A program made the position numbers and the translations under genes. Source: Hydractinia symbiolongicarpus (taxonomy: Eukaryota; Cnidaria; Hydrozoa; Anthoathecata; Hydractiniidae). Taken from it: a stretch of 60,000 nt of DNA. The stretch lies in assembly GCF_029227915.1 (NCBI RefSeq), contig NC_079881.1, positions 20,499,501 through 20,559,500 on the forward strand. Reading direction: 5' to 3'. The notes beneath the pieces are model-generated. The model did not search any database, was not told where the DNA came from, and saw nothing but the letters and a program-made list of their open reading frames with translations. Positions 1 to 11,640 of this stretch are shown here, piece after piece; position 1 is the stretch's first letter; every line of letters starts with the position of its first letter.

Positions 1-59
1 AGTATAGGTGTAACACAATCTTTCATAAAGACTTTACCGCAGCTTTGGTTTCAAAAGAA

Positions 60-310
60 ATCAGGAAACAGCCTGGCGTTAACCCAGTTAAGAAAATCGC
101 CCGTTTTTTATATATCGTATTTCGTGTTTCCGTAACAGGACGCGGCTTTCGCGGATACACAGGAAGACGACGGCTATTATTAAAGAGTCGGTTACCCGTT
201 GAAAATTCCACGGTGTCGCCTGTCCTTTATATAATGCATTTCGTGTTTTCGTAACACGATGTATTTCTCGCGGACAGACAGACGGACAACGGCTATTATT
301 AAAGCGATTA
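60..310 (-). mobile_element. Tandem pair of Helitron-like short elements
   Basis: Two copies of one unit lie head to tail, about 119 bp apart. Shared blocks are the GCC-CGTTTTTTATAT / GCC-TGTCCTTTATAT segment, TTTCGTGTTT(C/T)CGTAACA, and CGGCTATTATTAAAG. Read on the minus strand each copy begins like TCTTTAATAATAGCCGT, continues with a GTCCGTCTGTCTGTC-type stretch, and ends with a hairpin-like ACGGGTAACCGACT. This matches the architecture of the clear mini-Helitron at 13667-13809 (TCTATATTATAATGCC start, GTCCGTCTGTCTGTC, terminal hairpin, CTAG end). Tandem head-to-tail copies are common for Helentron/DINE-type elements. The terminal CTRR is not preserved here, so the assignment is by similarity only. 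Confidence 0.5.
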
Positions 311-2559
311 AGATTCGAATTAGAGGGAGTCCACTGTAGATTCATTTAGCGTTGCGTATTCTCGAGTATTTTATTGAGATGCCAAATATAAACAAGTTGC
401 AAAAACTTGTGAATTATCCGCAGCTTTAATTGCGGAATTCTATCACAACACAACTACGATCCCAGAGCTTTTTTTTTCGTTTCCTTACAAAAAAAGGCAA
501 ATGCCCCGAGGTCAAGTTTGTTTACGACATTAAATGAAAAGTATGTTTTTTATAAGAAAATAGATGTATTCGGGTAGCAATATATATTTGATTTCTTCAT
601 ATAGAAGAATGATAAGACATTTTTAGTGATGAAACTTTTCATAGAAAGAGGTGTCGCATTTAAAATAATTAATTCACAAGTTATCAAATTTAAAGCGCGG
701 AAGTGATAAGTAATAGAATAAGTTTTATTGTGTCTGAACATTTCGCCAACAGGAAGTTGAATCAGATACTAAAAAATACACAACCAACTAATATCTGTTT
801 TTGTAACTTCCGCGATTATTTGGTATGGGTTTTTTTGACCCTTGTAAGTATGGGAGGGCGGACTGTCATTTTTTTTCAGTTTGGTTTTAAGTGACCAAAC
901 TTGGCACAAAGAAGCATCAATATGTTGTGACTTAATTAGTGACAAAATATTAATCGATCAGAATTCAATTCTTCAAGTATTTTCTTTGAAAAATCTATAT
1001 TTGGGAACCTTAGTGTTAGTAGCTGTCATGGCATAAAACTTGCTATATTTATTAGCACTTATGTCAGTAGCTACTTAATAAAGAGAATTTGGATTAACAT
1101 GGGAGAAATGACCCATGACGTCATCATATAAGATATGAAATAGAGAAATAGGAAATTAAAAATATTCCAGTCTGTAAACTACCAATATTTTGGTCTGCAA
1201 ATTACACAGTATGCATGTCAACATTGTATGATGACTTTTCGTCACTGCCACATACATAATCCCATATTCATACAACTGCTTAGTTTAGAAAGCATTTATT
1301 TTAAGCTCTACAGTAAAAAAGTTGACATGACCACCTGTCAAACAGGACAAAGTGACATTGACAGGAATATTTTTGGAAATATTTATTTTTATTTTTTGAA
1401 ATTCCAATAAATGTTAGAAAAAGTCACAAAATTTGAAGTAACTTCATCCAGTATTTACAAAGTTATTAGACTTTGGAAATGCCGTGGGCACTTTAACCCC
1501 CCTCCCCCCCCCCCCCCTCAACCCCCACGCCCATACTAAATAGGGTTAAAGGGACTACAAAACGGTTTAAAATTTATTGCCTTTAATTTTTTTACGGGTG
1601 CGCCTATTAACCATTTCTATAAAATGTTCTGTGTTTTATAAAATTTATTTTATAAAACACGGAACATAATCTAACTTTTAGTCTAACTATAATTTCATTA
1701 TGCATAATTCACGAGCAATCAACTTTTTTTTGTTTCCTTTGTCTAGGAAATTCAAATGTTGCCTATTTTATGTAAAGAAATTTTATTTTTTCCGTCTTTG
1801 AATAAGATTTATAACAAACTTTTTAATGAAAAGAGCAAGAAAATATGGTGTTTTGGAATAATGTTTGGTGATTTCTTGAACTAAAGACTAGTTATCGCGC
1901 TGAAACTGGTACACTATGACATATTTTTTTCTGGTTCTAATAATTTTGTTTTTATTTTCGTCATATGAATGTCCAAGAAAAATCTATTTATATATTAGTT
2001 ATTAGAACCAAACGGTATTACTTTCTATCTAAACTTAATAATATGTATTCTTGCACAAATTGGAACTGAGGGTAAAAAAAAATCATATCTCAAACTTAAT
2101 AAAAAAAATGAAACATTGATATGAAATAGAAAAATCTATTTAAACAGATAATTAAATACAATTAAATTTATCAATAAAAACTTTAACTTTATTTGAACGG
2201 AGATGTTGTTATTTCTTAGGACTGAAAATACTACTTAGTCGCTATACAGTCAGAGTTTTACTGCATTAAATAAATTGGTTACAAGTACTTTTCTGGATTT
2301 AAGCTATACAATGTTTGGGAGAGAAACGGGTTTAACGTAATAATAAATGGTAGATAAAATAATCAAACTTGAGCAATATTTTACTGTGTTACATTTTGTT
2401 ATATTCATTCGTTTGCCTGGTTCTCATTTAGTATGTTTTTTGGTTTTCTTGTATTAAACTTTTTTCTGTAAGTCAATAATTGTAAATCAACCTTTTCTGC
2501 TTACGTATTTTCCATGCTATTGTCTATTTTGAGAATTATATAGGAAACTATTTGTTAAC
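311..2559. other. Intergenic, no gene recognised
   Basis: AT-rich DNA with stop codons in all frames; the short ORFs here have no recognisable features. Notable sequence: an almost pure C tract at about 1497-1517 followed by CAACCCCCACGC, and the short palindrome listed separately at 1624-1667. Confidence 0.6.
1624..1667. repeat. Short palindrome, 21-bp arms
   Basis: The arm ATGTTCTGTGTTTTATAAAA (plus T) is mirrored by ATTTTATAAAACACGGAACAT after a two-base centre, with one mismatch in the arms. It could fold as a hairpin or be the core of a small foldback element. No flanking duplication was identified. Confidence 0.6.
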
Positions 2560-3467
2560 CGGTGGAGAGATCCACGAGGCCGCCCGTCAACTCGGCGGGG
2601 ACCTAAGCTTAGCGCGCGAAGCAAAATTGTGAAGCACGTTTGCTACGTGAAGTATACCAAGAGAATTACTGAGCTTTTCAAAATTTTGATGCAAAAAAAT
2701 TACATAAAATCAGCGTCAAGAAATATGACTGACCGTTTGTATCAGCTAGGGTAATTTTTTGTCCACCAAAACAATTAAGTTTAAACCCAGCGGCTAAAGT
2801 ATAAGTCTAGTAAAAAAGCCAATAATTACAGCTCGTATATTGCTTACCTGGATTCTCCCCCGTCTTTTTTCTCTTCTTTCATGTGTAATTATCAGTCTTA
2901 GCCAGGATCAGTCTTAGCAGAGATCAATTTAACACACATAAAGGTAGCTGCACGATCCAATATTTCAATACGTAAAGTTTTTAAATTGTGTTGTAAATTG
3001 TGTTGTGTTGTAAATCATTGAAAGTAATTTTTAGAATAAGCATAGAGTAGCTATATATTATTACTGGACTGATAGCGACAGGAGAACCAGTAAATAGTGC
3101 AAATATAACATCTGGTGTTAGAGTAATCTGACCGACTAATTTTTTCATCATAATTTTTGCTATAATGAGTCGGTAACCTGTTATTGCCATTATAAGTGAG
3201 ATGTGCTTAGGTCCCCCTCTAACAATTAGGCCCAGCCAACAAAGCAGGAATACCTTAGTCTAATCGGTTTCCCCGAACCGGGGATATTAAAGTTTTTACC
3301 CTTGTCGTCAAACCTGCTTCCAAATCAGAAGTAGCGAGGTACAAATATCGGTTGGTTTCAGTTCTGTCTGAAGCTTGCAAACTACTTTGCAATCAATTTT
3401 TTTAAATTTTAGTTGTTGTTTTAAATATACTTTTTATTTAGGTATTAAACCAACGTTTATCTGCACG
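2560..3467. other. Intergenic, GC-rich patch and GPCR 5' flank
   Basis: Positions about 2560-2625 are distinctly GC-richer than the surroundings (GAGGCCGCCCGTCAACTCGG). The 12-mer GGGGACCTAAGC at about 2597 recurs inverted (GCTTAGGTCCCC) at about 3206, 0.6 kb away, possibly the ends of an old terminal-inverted-repeat element. From 3400 the sequence becomes pyrimidine-rich and reaches TTTTTATTTAG at 3441, a plausible 3' splice site for a 5'-UTR intron of the GPCR gene that follows. Confidence 0.4.
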
Positions 3468-6221
3468 ATGAAAGAATACGAACCGATTTTATTTCAGTAT
3501 GTGACACCAGTTATCGGTGGTCTAGCCATTCTTGCTAACATGAGTGAAATCATTTCTATAATGTACCATCGCCATAACAATGGAGGGTACGCTTTAGTAT
3601 ATATCTTCAGTTTATCAATGTCCGACTTGCTCATGGGCATCATGATGGTTATACTCAAATCGATGCATCCATTTATGAAAACAACACTAAAAGGAAACAC
3701 TGGTGCCAAGGAAGCCTACGATTTGATTCGCTTTGGTTGTATACGCTTTGCATTATTAATGTCAATTTTTAACTTGATTGCTTTGTCGATAGATCGAGTA
3801 AGGGCAGTAAAAAACCCGATTAAGTACAGACTACGGGACGGGAAGCACACGATTTGGATTCCTGTCGGCTTGTGGTGCATGGCTTTTCTTTGCATATCCC
3901 TATACTACTGGATATCAAGAGAACTTTTTCAAAATACTAAGAGGTATATCAATTTGATTTTTCCTGTAGCTATTTTTTCAGCGTTCATTATTTTTATTGG
4001 TTGTTATGGAATCATACTTCATGCTTTGGTGAAACATAGAAGAACGTTTGATATTAAAATACAGAAGTTGCCAGATGATAGACGTCTACATCCAAGACCG
4101 AATATAGAGGTAGGCTTCTGTTATTTAACGTATCCAACATATTAACAACATAACTCTGAAGTACGAGTCGGACTTGTCAAGTCTATTATTGGTCAAATGG
4201 ATGTCCATGGACCAACGATTTCAGAGTAACATTAGAACAGTCAGTATCATTTTATCGCATTGTTAAACAATTCATGAACATAATATTAGGTTGATATTCT
4301 TTAAGAAAGGGAAACGTTAAAGTTTTGCGACATATTAAATATTCACGTTCCGCCCAACAGAATGAACATTCATTGAACTCCATCTGTTTTTGTTACAGAT
4401 TTTACTAATAACCCATATATTTAATCGTTAAATAAAAAAAATGGTATCGATGACTTGTTTTTATTAAGCTTAGGCTTGTCGTTTCAGATGAGAAGGTTTT
4501 TTTTAACCTCTAATGCCGGACATGTCATAAAACTTTGTCCTTCTACTTTTTATCCTAGTCGAAGTAAATATGTTTATTTTCATTTAAAATAGCCAAAAAA
4601 GGTAAATTTTTAAATACGTTATGCTCCTCATCATAAAATAGCATTACATGTACCTCGCATGATTTGGAATCAACTGGTTACTATATGGAATTTACTTTCC
4701 CCCCAAATATCTTTTTAACGGTTCACACTATTTGAGCTCCACAAAATGGGAGAAGTCAAGTAGTTTCTGAGAAAAGAATTTGTGTATGTTAATAAGCCAT
4801 GTATGATGTCCTCGAAACCGATTGCTTCCCAATAAAGTGAACTTTAAAGGTTACAAATAGTATTGTACCCTTTTACATATAAAAAAATTGTACCTGACTT
4901 CACATAAAAACGCTTTTTTGTCCACTTAAAAACACTTGAAACTCCAATTGTCTAAAAAAATTTTTGTTTAAAAAAATGAAAACTTATTTTCAGGACTGCG
5001 CATTACTACGATTTTGTGCCCCTTTAATAAACGACCACTTGAATACAGATCTTTCCTTAAATTTTATGGAATAGCCAAGTCAATTAAGTTTACAGGGGAT
5101 ATAACATTTTGTATTTAGATTGTATTTAAGGTAACATAAACTCAGTGTTCCTAGAGGACAAAGACTTGGTTATTTGGTTGGATTCAAAAAGTTAAACGGC
5201 GCTAATTCTTGCTAAAGTCAGTATGCCCTTACTCCCCAATTGCTTTGGACCTCACCTGGCAGTGGAAGATTTTTCCATAATGTGAATATCGTGGAAAATC
5301 TAGCTAGTGGCTTTTAGGCGTTGTTTACTTGGAATTTACCTCTGTTAAGGTAGAAATTTTGCAGCCATTCCAAGAAATAGCTAATTGAATCTTTTTCGTG
5401 GTTTCTGAATGAAATTTTAATGAACTGAAACCAAAACACGTTTCAATGTAAAATTTGATACTATTCAGAATTTAAGAGTAAACAAGTTTACGTTGATTCC
5501 TAACGTTACAAATATTTCAATGGTTATAATACCAAATGACCACTTTGGCCATTCTCAGATAAATGCTGATAAATTTAACAAACTCGTTCTTGCATTTAAC
5601 TTGAGCAATATGATAAGTTATCTGTACAGCATATCTCTAAATGCTAAGTTGCTGCTTCGTTAGGTAAGCCATAGCATTGTTGTTCTTGGAGATTAGGTTG
5701 ATCATCAAAATCCATTTTCAATAATTTTTCCAATAATTTTACTAATTCTAATCATTCTTCTATTTTTGCAATTTTGCCAAATTTAGCGACTTCAAACATA
5801 CTGTCAGTCGACCAATTTTAGCGATATGACAACTTATTGCATATAAACTTTACAGAGTGACCTAAATTAACAAATATTTGAAAACAAGAAGTTGTTTCTC
5901 TTCTTTTATTTTATTTATGTTGCTTCATTTATAAGAAGATCATTTAAAATTTTGTTTTAGTACAAAGTGGTGAAAGTGGCTATCATTAACGTCATGGTAT
6001 TTCTAACATGCTGGGTACCATTTGCAACAGTCAGCTTAATTCGTGGTTTAGAAACACTTTGTGTATCTCGTGCATTGTTTTCAACATGCTTTACGCTGGC
6101 ATCATGCTCAACAGTGATCAATCCTTGCATGTACTGGATACGTACTAAAAAGACTTTCGGTCGAGCTTGCATCAAACCTATTCCGGACATTTTGGTAATT
6201 CGTCACTCAACAAGTAGCTAG
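3468..6221 (+). CDS. Class A (rhodopsin-like) GPCR, two exons, orphan
   Basis: Exons 3468-4109 and 5961-6221 join in phase 0 (donor GAG|GTAGGC, acceptor TTTGTTTTAG|TAC) and encode 300 residues. Seven hydrophobic segments fit TM1 9-33, TM2 42-66 (SLSMSD, Asp53), TM3 86-112 ending in DRV 109-111 (variant of DRY), TM4 129-149, TM5 161-188, TM6 215-241 with CWVP 231-234, and TM7 253-273 with NPCMY 268-272 (variant of NPxxY). The family couples ligand binding at the plasma membrane to G proteins; the ligand cannot be told from the sequence. The ATG at 3468 is chosen because the open frame upstream starts only at a TTG and runs through a probable splice acceptor near 3441. Cys91 sits at the usual TM3 disulfide position, but the short second extracellular loop has no cysteine, so the conserved disulfide appears absent. 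N- and C-termini are short. The intron (4110-5960, 1.85 kb) holds no recognised feature. Confidence 0.85.
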
Positions 6222-8033
6222 CAGGATTCCTCTTTAATTTTAATTTTTATATGGCTTGCGTCTTTTAGATTGTAATGTATTGTTAACACTAGCTGTTGTA
6301 TTTTTTTAGTAAATTAGCAAAAAATTTACTTCAAATTTACTGAAAGTTAGATAGACCTGAACAACTCGTTTAGACGAGATCTCGGTTGCTAAGAAAGTCA
6401 CACAAGTTGAAAATATAATTTCTCTCAAACGTTTAATAGAGAAAAGAAGCTCTGTTTGAAACACTTAATATGTTGCAGTCCTTCAAGGCAGAATTGAGAC
6501 AGTTGTAGTTGCAGGACGTGGCGTCTCTTCAAAGCTAGTCTACGATTATTTATAAATTAAGGATTTCCTGTAATGGTTTACTAATGTATATATGTAAAAA
6601 AAAATTAATTCGTATGTTATTATTTTTTTTATTATTGTAACATTATCATAATGTTTCTCGTCAGGTCCAAATCATTTACCATCAGACCGCTAAAAAGAAA
6701 AGTTGCTGGGGAAGTCAATTTATAGAATGTGAATTACTTTGCAAACGTCTTTGTAGACTTAACTAAAGAGGATTTCTACTTATACTGGAAGAATTAACTT
6801 GCTTAGCTAAACGAAACCATCAGAATGTGTTGTTGTTGTGTACTTCATAATTATATTGGCGCCTGATGAACTTTCGTTAGGGGCGTGACTTTCTGAATAT
6901 TTAAGAAAGATTTTCTATTTAATTTTTAAAGCTTTCAAGGATCCTAAAAATTAAATTTAAGGAAAAATATAATCTGCTCAGATTGATTGTTATTGAAATT
7001 TAGCGAAGCGAAATTTAAACGACAATAATTTTGTAAAACGATAGAAAATATGCTTTGCAGCTAGAATCTTAACCTGAAGTTCGAAAAAACCATAAATGAG
7101 TAAATCTCAAACAATTACGGTGACTGTTTCATGTGTAACATTTTCTCCCTTTCTCTGTTTATTTAAGACTACAACGCCTTATTCAGTTCTTTTTAATGAA
7201 AATATCGTATTTTATACTTGTTAGATTTTATTTTACTGAAGAACTTGCCCGATAACCGAAATGCAAAACATTTCAGATGCTTTGGGTTATTGAAGCCCTC
7301 GTATTTAAAATGAGGACGAGTGTAAAATGAGGCTTCCTCAAGTATTTCGCCGAACAAAGAGAAAATTGCAACAAACTGCGTCCAAAGAAATTTCTTTCAA
7401 CGACTCAATCTTAGCGTTAATTTTAATTCAATGATACTTGCGGCTTGTTATGTTGACCTTATCTAGTTTAAATATAATTTTCTCTACATTAATTTGACAA
7501 GAGCGTCGTTTGTATAACAACTCATAAATTGATTTATGTCAGCACTTTTCTGAGAAAAACTGTATTTGCAATCCCAAAGCTTTCAAACCTTATTTAAAAT
7601 ATTTAGATACCATGTTCACGAATTGCGAATAGGTATAATTCGGTAGTAGAAATTAAAAGCAAACTTGTAAAAGTAAACTTAAAGAGCTTACTAGTCATCT
7701 AGTCCATGAAGTGAAAACTTAAGGGTTTGCTTACCTTTTAATGTCGCCATTTTTTCGATGGTTCTGTTCACAGAAAGTCGTTGCAGGAATAATCATTTCA
7801 TTTTTGCATCGAATTATTTCATTTTGCATATCGCGTAGGCTCTGTTTAATGTGGATAGACACCCTATTTTTTACTAGATGCGATCTTTATCCGCAACTTG
7901 TTAACAATCTCAATTTTCCTTCGCTGATGTTTTTATTGAAATTTTTGAAATTGCCTAAGGAGTAGTTTGTACTGCTACAATATATTGCACACAATATATA
8001 TATGAAATATTGTGCCACACTATATTGTACTAA
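6222..8033. other. Intergenic, no gene recognised
   Basis: GPCR 3' flank followed by AT-rich sequence. The 74-codon ORF at 7741-7965 has no recognisable domain, no splice context and an unremarkable composition. I see no RNA gene or clear repeat before the foldback element. Confidence 0.5.
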
Positions 8034-8836
8034 CCCTATAATAACTGTTTATGAGGGCAATACCGGAGATTATTACCCGAGTAAAAGGGCGGCATCGATA
8101 TTTTTAAAAATCGCGCTATGTGATTGGTTAGAACTTACGTCATAGCGGGCAATATTCCACGGTATTGCCCGCTACCATATCAACCGTGTTTAAAGTTTAA
8201 ATATGGTAGAATTAAATGTAAATAAACACGGAAAAAAGTAAACAAAACGCAAAACATAAGTTAACTAACTTTTATTTGTAACCAACTACAAGGTAGCAGC
8301 TTCGATAAATAACTACATTTAACATAAACTTTGGTCCAAATCTATTTTTTCCGCCTTTTGGAAGAAGATAGTCAAAAAAAAAGTCAATTTATTTTTTCTT
8401 GTTTTAAACGTTATGTCTAACTTTATAAAAAGTATCTTTTAAAGAATGCTTGTAGCTACAATAAAAACCTGTAATGTTTACACGATATTCGATTCAAAAA
8501 ATATATATATTTTTAGGTTCGAATGTACGTTCCATATGGGAATAGTTTCTGTAACGACATGGTTTCTACTTCCTGCTTATAATGTTATATTTTTTATCGA
8601 AAAATGCAGTACCCGGATAATAATCCATATAATAACTGCTTATTTCGGGCAATACCTTCAAATATTGACCTGTCACGTATTGCCCTCACAATCTCGGGCA
8701 ATGCTTTGACGTCGGTCAATATTAACCATATAATAACTGTTTGTGAGGGCAATACGGTGGAATATTGCCCACTATGACATAAGTTCTAACCAATCACATT
8801 GTGCGATTTTCGAAAATATGGATGCCGGGTAATAAC
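8034..8836. mobile_element. Foldback / MITE-like element with ~85-bp inverted arms
   Basis: The left arm at about 8090-8170 (GGCATCG...ATGTGATTGGTTAGAACTTACGTCATAGCGGGCAATATTCCACGG, described in part) is repeated in inverted orientation at about 8746-8830 with scattered mismatches. A second module, beginning CCATATAATAACTGTTT and leading into GAGGGCAATAC, occurs in direct orientation at about 8034, 8626 and 8717. No transposase frame lies between the arms; the 87-codon ORF at 8446-8709 is internal and unremarkable. The arrangement fits a non-autonomous foldback or MITE element that has undergone internal duplication. Target-site duplications were not identified. Confidence 0.6.
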
Positions 8837-10669
8837 ACACGATATTGTACACAATTAATGCTATAAAATTGTATGTACTTGTATAATACACTGTACAGAC
8901 GTAATCAAGCTGCGACTGCGGAGCTCACAATCTTTTTAAATCAAATTAATTTGATTAAAAGAAACTAGTAGCAGGCTCATATTAAATTGATTTGAAAAGA
9001 ATGCAATTCTTTTTTTTTCTGTGCATTCAGGCATTATTATTTTTAGGGTTCGTCATTGCTATGAAAGTGTTAGTTAATTGTTTAATAGCAATGAAGAAGA
9101 AATACTTTAGGCCTAACCATGGTTTCTGGTGCTTAAACTATTTCATTATACAGTAATATTGGAAGTTTTCGAAGTTTGCCTAATTTTAAACTGAGCCGGA
9201 CAAATATCCAAACAGTTCGCGCATTTTAAAAGTTGATGCGAAAAATGATCAAGCTTAGTAATAATTTTGACATCATTTCTAAAAATGGTTTGTAATTGCC
9301 AACAAACAGTTTGATTCTTTTTATCTCAATTTCATCGAATCCAAAATAACGGAAGTTAAAACGTTTCATTTTATTCCACTCAAAAGCATGTAATTAGATC
9401 GCATAAATCATTCGTTGGAGTAATTGCCAGATAGGGTCATATGAGGTCGTACTTATGCAAAATCATTTTGCGCCTAATAGATCAAACGGATCAAAAATTG
9501 GTTTGGAGGTATTCCATCTACAACGCATGCAAAAAAAATTTCTACCGTGACAGTAAATTTTTTATTGTAGTTTAAAATATTTAACCTCACCCCACATATT
9601 TTGGCTCGTATCTACATATTTGTAGATACTTTGATCGATATGCTTAATTTTATTGATTGATTAATTCTGGTGGTGATAATGTCACAAATGTATTCAAAGA
9701 TAGAAAAGTTTCAAACTGTACCTAGCTGATAATTTTGGTCACATGATCTGAATATTATGTGCTTTTTTCCATCAGAAATAATATATTTATTTAGTTAAGT
9801 TATTTGGACGAAAAACAAATGAATAACGCTTTTTTGAAATAGTTTTGTAATTGTCCACATGCAACGATTTCAATCGCGGTATGAGTAGTTGACTTTAACC
9901 ATTTTTGTTTGTTCATGTTTTTTGGAGGTAGCCATGGTGAATCATTATGGTACCAAATTATAAAAATGACGCAAAAATAAATGAAGTAATAGGAAGGAAG
10001 TCAAATGTTTAACACAGTATTTCCAACAGGATCACATATGACAATAATATTATTCAAAACGAAATTTAGAAATTGGTAAATACGTTGGGCCAAATTTGGC
10101 TTTAATAATTACGAGCAATATGAACTACAAAAGATATCTACCGAGCTGTAACATTAAAATACTAAACGATGAACTTCAAATAGAAAAACTAAAAAATGTT
10201 TTTAGAAGCCTAAGAAAGATGAGCTCTAGGTTAAAATAACATTAGCAGTGCAGTTATACAATTAAACAAATTCCATATTCTTAAGCAATCATTATCACAA
10301 GGCATTATTCTAGACGTAGTTAAAACTGCCGACCAATTTCGATATTGCTAATTTTTTTAAAGCTGTTGAAAACAATTATGTATAACTAAGTCTTCAATTC
10401 ACTAATACACAATATGCCTTTCTCTAAAGTAGCACTCGACAAAACACGTCTCGATATTGCCAATTTTTTTGAAGCTCTGTTGAAAAAAATGATGTATAAC
10501 TGAGTCTTCAATTACTGCACTAAAACACAATTTTTTGGCTTTCCTTAGCAGCACTCGATAAAACACGCCATTATGTAATTTGTGGAAAATATACACAATT
10601 TCTTTCTAAGCGAAAAATATTCCCTATGTGTGTTTATCAACCGTTTAAAAGATTGTAACTGACAAACTA
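8837..10669. other. Intergenic with a dispersed repeat fragment
   Basis: No gene is recognised. The stretch at about 9420-9545 (ATGAGGTCGTACTTATGCA, then GGTTTGGAGGTATTCCATCT) resembles 14000-14100 (ATGAGGCTACATTTTGCAC, then AATTTGGAGCGATTCCATTT), so both are diverged copies of one dispersed repeat. Segments 10403-10460 and 10510-10565 are also a local imperfect duplication. Confidence 0.4.
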
Positions 10670-11640
10670 CATCTATTTAGTATAGACGGTATTACACCAA
10701 TGTCGTTTAAAACTTATCTATCGCAAACATTTTGTTGATGTTGGCATTCCCAAGAAAAGAACCAATGAGCTGATGATGAAATGTGGAGTGCCACAAGGCT
10801 CTTAACTTGGTCCTCTCTTGTTTTTGATTTACGTTAACAATCATAACTGTTCCACTCAATTTCTACACGTCACTATGTTTGCCAGATGACACCAAACTTT
10901 TCTCATAAAAATCTCAAAACTCTTTATAGAACTGTAAACACGGAATTAATAACTTTGACAGATTGGTTAAACTATCTTTAAATGTTAAAGGAGACTAAAT
11001 TTGCATTATTTTACCAACTTAATAAAAGGAATAGACTACTAACAGATATCACCTGAACTGAAAATCGGAGATATTACAATCTCACGTTAAACAGAAATAA
11101 AATTCCTTGGTTTTATACTTGATTAGAACCTTACCTGAAGAAGACAAATTGAAACTGTATGTACGAAAATTCTTAAATCTGTTGGTATCCAGAGCTCGAC
11201 ATCTCTTAAAATTGTTTAATAAATTTATTTTATAATACATAGTCGCATAAATTAAGCAAATATAGTTTGGGGCAGTAGCTACTAGTAAATCTTGAATCAA
11301 TATAATATCAGAAACATGCCATAAGAACTTTTTTTAAAGATAAATTTTTGCATTGCAAAAATGTTTACTACAATCTAAAAACGCATTAATATTCAGATAA
11401 ATACTTTTCAGAACGTTTGTTTTATGCATAAATTGAAAGGAAATCTATACTCCAATAATTTCTAGTGTCTTTACACAGGGTAAATATTCAACTAGACCAG
11501 CTATCAACCATACAGACTGAGACCTGTCAGTTTCATATCGTGGTCCGCTTATCTGGAAAAGAACATACAATGTTTATAAATTCTTAATAATGAACAATTC
11601 TTCAAACGTTTTTTTTAAAAAGAAAACATTTACATTATAC
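10670..11640 (+). pseudogene. Decayed non-LTR retrotransposon, reverse transcriptase C-terminal half
   Basis: Reading through stops and frameshifts shows the reverse-transcriptase order of LINEs. CGVPQGS-stop-LGPLLFLIYVNN at about 10781-10840 is the GVPQGS(I/V)LGPLLFLIYIND block with a TAA replacing one codon. LPDDTKLF at about 10878-10903 is the FADD catalytic motif with Phe-Ala replaced. TEIKFLGFILD near 11090-11125 is the EIKFLG block. Further on come HAIRTIF-like and SYRGPLIWKR segments (about 11310-11570) typical of the end of ORF2 in jockey/CR1-type elements. It has many stops and is non-functional. The 5' half is missing, as is usual for 5'-truncated LINE insertions. Clade assignment is a guess. 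Confidence 0.75.
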
